Shown here in pieces: positions 9,498 through 17,472 of a DNA stretch of 52,293 nucleotides. The notes beneath the pieces are model-generated. The model was not told where the DNA came from and did not search any database. It worked only from the letters and a program-made list of their open reading frames with translations. The first letter of the stretch is position 1. Each line of letters begins with the position of its first letter. Source of the DNA: UBA8437 sp963933195 (lineage in GTDB: Bacteria > Planctomycetota > Planctomycetia > Planctomycetales > Planctomycetaceae). Where the stretch lies: contig CAWVUS010000003.1 of the NCBI GenBank assembly GCA_963933195.1, positions 1 through 52,293 of the forward strand, written 5' to 3'. The position numbers and the translations under genes are program-made.

Positions 9498-10823
9498 GTG
9501 ATCTTTAAGTTCGGCAAGAAGGGCAAGAACAAGGGCGGTGGATCCGACGAGGACATCGAGGTCGAACTGATTCGCTTCCAGGGGGCGACTAACAGCGTCC
9601 CCTTCGATGTGGAAGCCAACCAGAAACTCGTCCGCGCCGCCTTCGAGCCGATCAAGGAACTTTTCACCGACGCGGTGACGAGACGAGCCGAGACCGTTCG
9701 AATCGATCCCAAGGGCGATCGGGCCACCATTGGCTTCCTGATCGATGGGATCCCCGTGCCCGCCGGCCGAATCCCACGGCAGCGAGCCCATGCCATGACC
9801 CAGATGACCAAGGTGCTCGCCGGCATCAAGGCCAGTGAGCGAAGCCAGCCACAGGCCGGAGGGGTCAAGGCGTCACTGGGAAGCGACGAGTTCGAACTGC
9901 AGGTCCACACGCAACCACTCTCCGGTGGCGTCGAACGGTTGACCGTCCACATCCAGAACCTCGATGAACAACTCGAGCGGCCCGAAGACATCGGGATGAC
10001 CAACGAGTTGAAGGCGCAGGTACGGGAACTGACCGGGCAGAGCCAGAAACTCTTCATCGCCTGCGGGCCACCTCGCACCGGTGTCACGTCAACGCTGTAC
10101 GCCTCGATCCGTGGACTGGATGCCTATCTCCGCGATATCCAGACCGTCTGTGACACCCAGGGCCGGGAGTTGATCAACATTGCGGAATTTGAAACAAATC
10201 CCGAAGACGACCTGCAGGAGTCGCTGCGACGGTGTGTCCGTGTCGAACCCGACGTGATCCTTGTGGACCCGATCCAGGATGCCGAAACCGCCGAGGTGAT
10301 TGCCGGCTTCCTGGACAAGTGCACGTTCATGACTGAATTCGCATCCAAGGACGCCGCAGCAGGTCTCTTGCAATGGGCCGAGTGGCTTGGGGACCCGGCT
10401 CGGGCAGCCGCATCGGTTTGTGGAGTCATCAGCCAAAAACTGATCCGCCGGCTCTGTGAAGAGTGCAAGGAAGCCTACAAGCCAAACCCAAACCTGCTGA
10501 AAAAGATCGGACTGGACCCCGAAGAAATCCCCGTATTGTACCGCAAGGCTCGCATCACCAAGGAGATGGCAGAGCAGGGCGAGGAACTGGAGCCATGCCT
10601 CGCCTGCAACGACTCCGGTTACAACGGCCGTACGGCGATCTTTGAACTGATTGAGGTGAACGAGGCCATGCAGCAACTGATTGCCTCCGGCGGCGATGTC
10701 GCTGCCGTTCGTGCCCTGGCACGGCAGGGTGAAATGCTCACGTTGCAGAAGGATGCCATGCGACTTGTCGCCGACGGCACAACGTCGCTCGAGGAACTCC
10801 AGCGGGTGTTCAAGAACGCCTGA
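9498..10823 (+). CDS. Degenerate GspE/PilB-type secretion ATPase homologue (likely pseudoenzyme)
   Basis: 441 residues from a GTG start. The layout is that of type II secretion/type IV pilus ATPases: an N-terminal PAS-like region, a RecA-like core and a zinc tetracysteine motif (RLCEEC, Cys320/323; CLAC, Cys367/370) followed by GYNGRTAIFEL. The nucleotide site is not intact. Walker A reads GPPRTGVTST (190-199), with Val196 where the family has Lys. Walker B reads DVILVDPIQD (252-261), where the family has DxxxxGEIRD, so the catalytic Glu and the Arg are missing. The fold is thus kept but hydrolysis is unlikely. It may be a structural or regulatory partner of an active paralogue. No other secretion gene is nearby. 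Confidence 0.8.
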   Translation: MIFKFGKKGKNKGGGSDEDIEVELIRFQGATNSVPFDVEANQKLVRAAFEPIKELFTDAVTRRAETVRIDPKGDRATIGFLIDGIPVPAGRIPRQRAHAMTQMTKVLAGIKASERSQPQAGGVKASLGSDEFELQVHTQPLSGGVERLTVHIQNLDEQLERPEDIGMTNELKAQVRELTGQSQKLFIACGPPRTGVTSTLYASIRGLDAYLRDIQTVCDTQGRELINIAEFETNPEDDLQESLRRCVRVEPDVILVDPIQDAETAEVIAGFLDKCTFMTEFASKDAAAGLLQWAEWLGDPARAAASVCGVISQKLIRRLCEECKEAYKPNPNLLKKIGLDPEEIPVLYRKARITKEMAEQGEELEPCLACNDSGYNGRTAIFELIEVNEAMQQLIASGGDVAAVRALARQGEMLTLQKDAMRLVADGTTSLEELQRVFKNA

Positions 10824-10838
10824 CCCGGATGATTGTCG

Positions 10839-10865
10839 ACCGGCTTGTTAAAATTTGCCGGTTTT
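10839..10865 (+). terminator. Possible weak terminator
   Basis: ACCGGC (10839-10844) pairs with GCCGGT (10857-10862) around a 12-base AT-rich loop and runs into TTTT. It lies 15 bases after the GspE-like gene. The stem is short, so this is tentative. Confidence 0.45.
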
Positions 10866-10966
10866 GCCGAAGATTCTGGTTGTAGCGGCCGATCTGTCTT
10901 AACGGCCACTCCTCATTTGTTGATCGAGTCGGACGACTCCAACAACAGCCAGAATCGAGACACCGT

Positions 10967-11203
10967 ATGAAGACTTCCAGCAAACGTCTCGCTAGTGGGC
11001 TTGTCCTGCTGGCCGCCATCGGAGTTAGTGGATTGACCGGATGTCAAACCACCGTGGGCGGACAGACCTTGCCCTCGGGCTACTATCTCGAGGACGACGT
11101 CCAGTATCACCCATCCGGCCCAGAATTCCTGCTCTACAACACCGATCGTGCCTACCAGCAGAGGCAGGAACAACAAGACGTCGGTGGTGACGCACAACCG
11201 TAA
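10967..11203 (+). CDS. Small lipoprotein of the VGGQTLPS type
   Basis: 78 residues. The N-terminus has a basic start, a hydrophobic stretch and the lipobox LTGC (Cys26), so it is exported and lipid-anchored. The mature part begins TTVGGQTLPSGYYLEDDVQY, a motif I associate with short planctomycete lipoproteins, and then PSGPEFLL. The C-terminus is Gln/Arg/Asp-rich and probably disordered. Function is unknown. The gene stands alone, with 143 bases before it and over 300 after it. Confidence 0.82.
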   Translation: MKTSSKRLASGLVLLAAIGVSGLTGCQTTVGGQTLPSGYYLEDDVQYHPSGPEFLLYNTDRAYQQRQEQQDVGGDAQP

Positions 11204-11545
11204 TTCCCCGAGATGCTTCTCGGCCAACCCACAGACACAGTCCCTCTCCCCCCACCTCCGGTCGCGCTCCGGCTTCAGGCGATGACCCGGGCGAGCTTCG
11301 TCAAACGGCCTACCGGCCGACCAGCGAAGTTCGTCGGGGGGGACGGGCCCTTCGCAGACGACAGGTGATGGCACATCGGCGTCCCGAACAGCCGATTTGA
11401 GCCCGCCTGCCGATCTGCGAGGGGGTTCCACTTTCTCCGGGCAGTGCCCCGCTTGCAGCCACCTGCTTCGAGTGACCACAATCACTCCGCGGTGCGACTC
11501 CTCAGCGTCGCACCGGAGAATTGACTCACACTGCGAGGTGTCTCG
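11204..11545. other. 342-bp intergenic region without a recognised gene
   Basis: No open frame here has a plausible start, signal peptide or family motif. Open frames on the minus strand look like GC-driven noise. The only structure I see is the hairpin at 11490-11515. Confidence 0.6.
11490..11515 (+). repeat. Perfect 9-bp hairpin upstream of the esterase-like gene
   Basis: CGGTGCGAC (11490-11498) pairs exactly with GTCGCACCG (11507-11515) around eight bases. It ends 30 bases before the ATG at 11546 and has no T-run. It could be a 5' UTR structure or a protein-binding site. Confidence 0.5.
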
Positions 11546-13513
11546 ATGTACCTGATGCGTCTCACCCTGGTGGCCCTCTTCATCGTCCTGCTCCAGGCCC
11601 CGGCGTCACCCGCCGACGTCAAGGAGTTGTTGCAAAGCAAGATCCTTGGCCCCGGCATCCCACTGCAGGAAGTGATTTCGTTCACCGGGAGCCGGGTTCC
11701 TCCAATGCCGGTCATCCGGTCGAGGGCCGACTGGGAATCCCGGGCCAGCCTGATCCGACAACGAATGCTCGACGAGGTCGTGTTCCGCGGCGAAGCATCC
11801 CGATGGCGGAAGACCAAGTCGAGCGTGCAGTGGATGGAGACGATCCCAGGCGGTCCGGGATACCAAATTCGCAAGGTTCGCTTCGAGGCCCTGCCGGGAC
11901 TCTGGATTCCGGCGTTGCTCTACGAACCCGAAGGACTCACCAAGACATCCGGTCGCATCCCGGTGGTCCTGAACGTCAACGGGCACGATCGTCCTGATGG
12001 CAAGGCCGCCGATTACAAGCAGATTCGCTGTATCAACCAGGCCCGTCGCGGCATGCTCGCACTCAATGTCGAATGGCTCGGCATGGGACAGTTGCACAAG
12101 CCCGAGTATGGCCACTACCTGATGAACCAGCTCGACCTCTGCGGCACCAGTGGCCTGGCCCCGTTCTATCTGTCGATGTCCCGCGGGATCGACCTGTTGC
12201 TGGCGCATCCCAATGCCGATCCGCGGCGAGTCGCCGTCGCCGGGCTCTCTGGTGGTGGCTGGCAGACGATCACCATCAGCGCACTCGACACCCGGGTCAC
12301 GCTCTCGGATCCCGTCGCCGGCTACTCCAGTTTCCTGACTCGCAACCACAACTTCTCGGATCTCGGTGATTCCGAACAAACACCCTGCGACATGGCCACG
12401 GTGGCCGACTACTCGCACCTGACCGCGATGATGGCCCCCCGCGCAACGCTGTTGACTTTCAACGCCACCGACAACTGCTGTTTCGCTGCCGGACACGCCC
12501 TGCCACCGCTACTCGCCGCCGCCCGCCCCATCTTCAAACTCTACGGGAAACGCGAGAATCTCTGGGCCCATATCAACTTCTCACCGGGAAACCACAATTT
12601 CGGTCGAGACAATCGCGAAGCGCTCTACCGCATGTTCGGGGCCCATTTCTTCGCCGGTCAAACCGACTACGATGCCAGAGAAATCGATGTCACCGACCAG
12701 TTGAAGACCAAGGAACAGTTGTTCGTCACGATCCCCGACGACAACGCCACCTTCGTCTCGCTGGCACAAGACATCTCGGCCAGGCTGCCCCGGGGTCCCC
12801 GGGTCCCCTCGGCCGATGACGGCCCCGCAGCACGACAAAAATGGCAAGCCGAAGCCCGACAGCGACTGGCCCAGGTGATCCGGTCACAACCAATGACACT
12901 GGGAGCCACGCTGGTTGATGAAAAGGTTGAAGGTGCTGGAGCGAACCGAACCCGGGCCCTTCTCTGGAAACTGAGACTGGGTGGGGAATGGACCGTTCCG
13001 GCCGTGGAACTGGTTCGAGGCAAACCGAAGACGACAGCGATCCTGCTCGCCGACAAGGGCCGTACCTCTGTGGCCACCGTGGCCGAAGAACTCCTTGGAC
13101 AGGGGCACCGGGTCATCGCCATCGACCCGTTTTACCTCGGCGAATCGTCCATCGGACGACAAGACTTCCTGTTTGCCCTGACGGTCGCGGCCGTTGGCGA
13201 ACGGGCACTGGGACTGCAGTCCCGGCAGTTGCAGGCCGTCGCCCGGTGGGTCCACAAGCAGCACGAGCAGCCGCCGCGACTGATCGCGGTGGGCCCCCGC
13301 ACGTCACTCGCCGCGCTGGTCGCCGGAGGACTGGAACCGGGTGCGATCGCCGGCGTGCAATTGCACGACTGCTACAAGAGTCTCAAGCAGGTGATCAACT
13401 CAAAACTGGGAGTCAACCAGGCCCCGGAACTGTTTTGCTTTGGGCTGCTCGAGCAATTCGATATCCCGCAACTCGAAGCACTGATCGCACCCCGTGCGGT
13501 GACCCGTCGCTAG
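11546..13513 (+). CDS. Secreted alpha/beta hydrolase, acetyl-xylan-esterase-like, with degenerate second domain
   Basis: 655 residues with a signal peptide (about 1-23). The first hydrolase domain spans roughly residues 70-370. The nucleophile is Ser235 in GLSGGGWQ. An APRATL segment is followed by Asp in NATDN, and the likely catalytic His350 lies in GNHNFG. This is the pattern of large planctomycete esterases of the acetyl xylan esterase type, so carbohydrate de-esterification outside the cytoplasm is likely. The C-terminal ~200 residues look like a second, partial hydrolase. There the nucleophile elbow reads VGPRTSLAAL, lacking GxSxG, and the chain ends at APRAVTRR. GAGG upstream supports the ATG. 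The gene converges on a DUF1501 gene three bases away. Confidence 0.82.
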   Translation: MYLMRLTLVALFIVLLQAPASPADVKELLQSKILGPGIPLQEVISFTGSRVPPMPVIRSRADWESRASLIRQRMLDEVVFRGEASRWRKTKSSVQWMETIPGGPGYQIRKVRFEALPGLWIPALLYEPEGLTKTSGRIPVVLNVNGHDRPDGKAADYKQIRCINQARRGMLALNVEWLGMGQLHKPEYGHYLMNQLDLCGTSGLAPFYLSMSRGIDLLLAHPNADPRRVAVAGLSGGGWQTITISALDTRVTLSDPVAGYSSFLTRNHNFSDLGDSEQTPCDMATVADYSHLTAMMAPRATLLTFNATDNCCFAAGHALPPLLAAARPIFKLYGKRENLWAHINFSPGNHNFGRDNREALYRMFGAHFFAGQTDYDAREIDVTDQLKTKEQLFVTIPDDNATFVSLAQDISARLPRGPRVPSADDGPAARQKWQAEARQRLAQVIRSQPMTLGATLVDEKVEGAGANRTRALLWKLRLGGEWTVPAVELVRGKPKTTAILLADKGRTSVATVAEELLGQGHRVIAIDPFYLGESSIGRQDFLFALTVAAVGERALGLQSRQLQAVARWVHKQHEQPPRLIAVGPRTSLAALVAGGLEPGAIAGVQLHDCYKSLKQVINSKLGVNQAPELFCFGLLEQFDIPQLEALIAPRAVTRR

Positions 13514-13516
13514 GCA

Positions 13517-14929
13517 CTACGCAATCAACGGCCAGATGGGCTCACCGATCACAACGTGGTGCGGACGGCCGGTGGCATCGTTGATCGTCGTCTCCGGTGG
13601 CACTCCCAGCAGGTGGTACAGTGTCGCCACGAAGTCCTTGGGGTCGTGTGGATTCGAAGCGGGATAGGCGGCCGAATCATCCGAGGCCCCGTGAATGGTC
13701 CCCGCATTGGCACCCGCACCGGCCATCGCCAGCGAATAGACCCACGGCCAGTGATCGCGACCGGCGTTCTTGTTGATCTTGGGTGTCCGCCCGAATTCGG
13801 CGTTGACCACCACCAGTGTCTCCTCGAGCATGCCACGCTGATCGAGATCCTCGATCAGTGCGGTCAGTGACTGGTCGAGCGTCGGAGCCAACGCATCCTT
13901 CATCTTGGAGAAATTGCGGCTGTGGGTGTCCCAACTGCCACGGGGAGTGTGGCAATAACTGATATTGACCAACGGAACACCCGCCTCGGCCAACCGCCGG
14001 GCCAACAGGCACCTCTGGCCAAATTCGGTCTTGCCATAACGGTCCCGCAGCGACTGCTTCTCGCTGGAGAGCGCGAACGCATTGCGGGTCCTGGGCGAGG
14101 CGAGCAGGTTGAAGGCCCGCTGGTAGAAACTGTCGAGACTCTGGGCCTGGGCGATCTCATCAATCAAACCGCGTTGCTGATCGAACTGCGACAACAGGTC
14201 GCGACGCCCGGTCAACCGCAACGAGGTCAGATCGTCGTTGGGTCGGATCGCCTCGATCCGAACGTCGGGCGCCGTCAATGGTTGGTCGACAACAAAGCTG
14301 GTGTGACGCGCTCCAAGCAGCCCCGGCAATTGACCATGCAACACGGTCCCGTTACCGCGCCGCATCAGGGGGCCAATACGCACCCAGGTCGGCAAATCTC
14401 CCCGCGCCGGTTGGACAGCGTCCACCACAGCGCCCACGGGAGGAAAATCGGTACCGGAGGGCGGAAAATCGCCTCGAGACCGGAACTCGGGAGGGTGCAC
14501 ATGCCCGGTCTGGGCGGGCAGGCAAGCCTGCACGTGGTTTGGATTCTCGTGACTCATCGAACGAACGATGGCCAACCGTTCGGCCATCTGGGCCGTCCGC
14601 GGCAACACCTCGCTGAACCGGACGCCCGGCAGGCTGGTTGCGATGGCCCCGAATTCACCTCGAACCGCCGAGGGTCCTTCCGGTTTCGGGTCGAAGGTCT
14701 CTTGCTGTGGATGCCCCCCATGCAGGAACATCATGATCACAGTCTTGGCCCGCCCAAAACTGCGACGTGTGCCATCGGCGGCCGCCGCATCCCGGCCACG
14801 GAACAACTCCGGCAAGGTCAATCCGGCGCCGCCCAATCCGCCAATCCGCAACGCCTCGCGGCGAGTGAGCTGCTGCCACGCGCGGAATCCGTCGCATCCG
14901 GACGATGCTGCTGATTGGGACTGCGTCAT
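13517..14929 (-). CDS. DUF1501 family secreted protein
   Basis: 470 residues. The N-terminus has an RR motif (TRREALRIGG) and a short hydrophobic stretch, so Tat export is likely. DUF1501 belongs to the alkaline phosphatase/sulfatase superfamily. The candidate metal-binding segments are FLHGGHPQQETFDPKP near the start and AEFGRTPKINKNAGRDHWP near residue ~390. The first segment differs from the usual GGPSHxDTxDxKP by having HPQQE. Unlike three other DUF1501 genes in the window it has no DUF1549/DUF1553 partner. It converges with the esterase gene and diverges from the DUF6807 gene. The biochemical activity of DUF1501 is not established. Confidence 0.88.
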   Translation of the reverse strand: MTQSQSAASSGCDGFRAWQQLTRREALRIGGLGGAGLTLPELFRGRDAAAADGTRRSFGRAKTVIMMFLHGGHPQQETFDPKPEGPSAVRGEFGAIATSLPGVRFSEVLPRTAQMAERLAIVRSMSHENPNHVQACLPAQTGHVHPPEFRSRGDFPPSGTDFPPVGAVVDAVQPARGDLPTWVRIGPLMRRGNGTVLHGQLPGLLGARHTSFVVDQPLTAPDVRIEAIRPNDDLTSLRLTGRRDLLSQFDQQRGLIDEIAQAQSLDSFYQRAFNLLASPRTRNAFALSSEKQSLRDRYGKTEFGQRCLLARRLAEAGVPLVNISYCHTPRGSWDTHSRNFSKMKDALAPTLDQSLTALIEDLDQRGMLEETLVVVNAEFGRTPKINKNAGRDHWPWVYSLAMAGAGANAGTIHGASDDSAAYPASNPHDPKDFVATLYHLLGVPPETTINDATGRPHHVVIGEPIWPLIA

Positions 14930-15095
14930 GAACCTGATCCTTCTACCACAAGGATTCTACCCACTGATGGGATCGTTAACAAATGGAGTTCACCTCACGA
15001 AGGTCATCAGGGACCAGCACAGGTCATTGGCATTGAAAAGGCCGGCCTGGCACGCCCTACTTGATTCGTTCGCCTTTCGAGCAGGATCCACTTCC

Positions 15096-16010
15096 ATGCC
15101 GCTACCCCGCTGTCGAGTTGTCCCACTTCCGGCCGAGCAGGTCTCTGTCGAAATCGACAACACCGAACGTGTTCGCTGGCATTTCGGAGCCAATGCCCAA
15201 CGGCCGTTCTTCTACCCGTTCAATGGACCCTCGGGACACTCCCTGACACGGATGGGCCATCCGGGCGCTCCCGATCACGACCACCATCGGTCGATCTGGT
15301 TTGCTCATGCCAAGGTCCTGGGCATCGATTTCTGGTCAAACAACACCGATGCGCGGGTCGGACAACAACAGTGGCTGGCCTATCGTGACGGTGACGAGGA
15401 AGCGGTGCTGGCCATGCGGCTGGGATGGTACGACGGGCATGAACCCCGCCCACTGATCCAGCAGGAATTGGTCGCCGCGGTTCTCCCCGGCCCCGATGGC
15501 GAATCGTTTCTGGAATTGCAGTCGACATTCACTCCCACCGCGGCAACGCTCGAACTGGGCCAAACGAATTTCGGTTTTCTTGCTGTCCGAGTCGCCGCCA
15601 ACATCTCCGAACACTTCGGTGGCGGCACCCTGACCGACAGCGAAGGCCGCGTGCACGAAAAAGCGATCTTCGGCAACGCCAGTCGCTGGGTCGACTACAG
15701 CGGGCCAGTACCGGGGGACAAAACCGAGGGGATCACCTACTTCGACCATCCCGGGAATGCCAGCTACCCGTCCCGTTGGCACGTCCGCGAGGACGGGTGG
15801 ATGGGTGCCGGCATCTGCCGCACACAATCCCGGGTCTTACAACGCGACACGCCCCTTGCTCTCAGGTACCTGCTCCACGCCCACGGCGGTCAATACGACC
15901 ATGACCGTGCGACGTCAATCGCCAAGGCGTTCGCCAAACGGCCACGGCTTGTCGTCAGCAAATCGACCGTCAAACACCAACACCACGTCGTCGCCCGCGA
16001 GACGTCCTGA
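15096..16010 (+). CDS. DUF6807 (PmoA-like) family protein
   Basis: 304 residues from the ATG at 15096, with AGGA ten bases upstream. An in-frame ATG at 14928 is rejected because it overlaps the start of the divergent DUF1501 gene and gives a non-homologous extension. The characteristic His-rich segment HPGAPDHDHHRSIWFAH lies near residues 52-68, followed by DFWSNN. A middle part with repeated beta-strand patterns ends in a YDHDRA segment. The family is annotated as PmoA-like but its reaction is unknown. In planctomycetes it often appears near carbohydrate genes. No signal peptide is seen, so it is probably cytoplasmic. Confidence 0.82.
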   Translation: MPLPRCRVVPLPAEQVSVEIDNTERVRWHFGANAQRPFFYPFNGPSGHSLTRMGHPGAPDHDHHRSIWFAHAKVLGIDFWSNNTDARVGQQQWLAYRDGDEEAVLAMRLGWYDGHEPRPLIQQELVAAVLPGPDGESFLELQSTFTPTAATLELGQTNFGFLAVRVAANISEHFGGGTLTDSEGRVHEKAIFGNASRWVDYSGPVPGDKTEGITYFDHPGNASYPSRWHVREDGWMGAGICRTQSRVLQRDTPLALRYLLHAHGGQYDHDRATSIAKAFAKRPRLVVSKSTVKHQHHVVARETS

Positions 16011-16029
16011 ACACGACCACCGGAGGGGA

Positions 16030-17466
16030 TCAAACCAACACGTCGTGCAGCACGCGTCCGTGGACATCGGTCAGGCGGAAATCGCGGCCCGAATAGCGAT
16101 AGGTCAATCGGGTGTGGTCCAGCCCCAGCAGGTGCAGGATCGTCGCGTGCAGGTCATGAATACTGACCGGTCGATCGACTGCGTGATAACCGAACTCGTC
16201 GGTCGCCCCGTACCCGAACCCGGACTTCACACCGCCACCGGCCAGCCAAAAAGTGAATCCCTGGGCGTGGTGACCGCGGCCATTGCCACCCTGTCGCTCG
16301 GGCGTGCGCCCGAACTCGGTACTCCAGACGACCAGCGTCTCCTCGAGCAGCCCCCGCTGTTTCAAGTCGGCAATCAGGCCAGCGATCGGCCTGTCACAAC
16401 TGCGGGCGTTGGTTTCATGCGCCCCCTTGAGATTGGAGTGCTGGTCCCACCGACCGCCACGGCCGCCGGTGTGAGCCACGTGAACAAATCGGACACCACG
16501 TTCGACCAGCCGCCGAGCCAGTAACAACTCACGTCCGTAGTTTTCGGTCGTCTTGTTGTCGATGCCGTACAACTTGTGAGTCGCCTGTGACTCCTGCCCC
16601 AGGTCCATCACCTCGGGCACCGCCTGTTGCATGCGGAAGGCCAATTCGAAGGAAGCGATCCGGGCCTCCAACGTGCTATCCGCACCGGCCTGTTGCTGTT
16701 CGCGGTTGGAGGCCGAAATGAAATCAATCAAACGCCGCTGTTCGGTGGCCGAACCGGCCGCGCGGATATTTCGGACCCGTGATTGCTTCACCGGCAAACG
16801 ATTGGTACCGATCATCGTGCCCTGGTTGGAGGCCGGCAGGAACGCCGACCCAAAGTTCCGCTGTCCACCATAAGTCAACGGTGGACAGATGGTGACAAAT
16901 CCCGGCAGGTCATCGGCCATCGATCCCAGGCCGTAATTGACCCACGACCCGATGCTCGGTCGCATCAATGACTGCGATCCGGTGTGCAGTTCCAGGGTCG
17001 CGGGAGTGTGTGCGTTGTTGTTGCTGTACATCGAGTACAGGAAACACAGATCGTCCATCCGCGTGTTGGTCTCACGAAACAGTTCACTGCCCCACAGACC
17101 ACTCTGCCCGTGTTGGCGGAACTTCCAGGCCGGCTGCATGATTTTCTGCAGGCTCTGGTTGAACTTGTTCCGACCGGTGTTGATGGAGTCCGGCAACAGT
17201 TCCCCATCACGGCGAAAGAGCGATGGCTTGTGATCCCACGAATCGATATGGGAACACCCACCGTGCATGTAGAGAAAGATGACCCGCTTGGCCCGTGCCG
17301 GAAAATGGGTCTGCAAGGGACCCACAGAGGTCCCGGCCGCCAACGATTCGGACGTGGTCAATGCCGAAAGCGCCAATCCACCAAATCCACAACCGGCACG
17401 AGACAACCAGTCACGGCGACTCAGTCCGGACAATTCACGATGGGTAATGGATCCAAGAGCGTTCAT
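16030..17466 (-). CDS. DUF1501 family secreted protein, paired with PSCyt/DUF1553
   Basis: 478 residues with a twin-arginine signal (LSRRDWLSRAGCGFGG). DUF1501 landmarks: YMHGGCSHIDSWDHKP near residue 70 and TEFGRTPERQGGNGRGHH near residue 385, then FTFWLAGGGVKSG. It starts six bases after the stop of the DUF1549/DUF1553 gene, so it is translated from the same mRNA. The partner proteins probably act together at the cell surface, but no activity is proven for the family. Its C-terminal end carries the usual LTYRYSGRDFRLTDV motif shared with the DUF1501 at 28256. Confidence 0.9.
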   Translation of the reverse strand: MNALGSITHRELSGLSRRDWLSRAGCGFGGLALSALTTSESLAAGTSVGPLQTHFPARAKRVIFLYMHGGCSHIDSWDHKPSLFRRDGELLPDSINTGRNKFNQSLQKIMQPAWKFRQHGQSGLWGSELFRETNTRMDDLCFLYSMYSNNNAHTPATLELHTGSQSLMRPSIGSWVNYGLGSMADDLPGFVTICPPLTYGGQRNFGSAFLPASNQGTMIGTNRLPVKQSRVRNIRAAGSATEQRRLIDFISASNREQQQAGADSTLEARIASFELAFRMQQAVPEVMDLGQESQATHKLYGIDNKTTENYGRELLLARRLVERGVRFVHVAHTGGRGGRWDQHSNLKGAHETNARSCDRPIAGLIADLKQRGLLEETLVVWSTEFGRTPERQGGNGRGHHAQGFTFWLAGGGVKSGFGYGATDEFGYHAVDRPVSIHDLHATILHLLGLDHTRLTYRYSGRDFRLTDVHGRVLHDVLV

Positions 17467-17472
17467 TGCGTC

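Noticed and set aside
14928..15095. Longer start for the DUF6807 gene.
   Set aside because: Overlaps the start codon of the divergent DUF1501 gene, and family similarity begins only after 15096.
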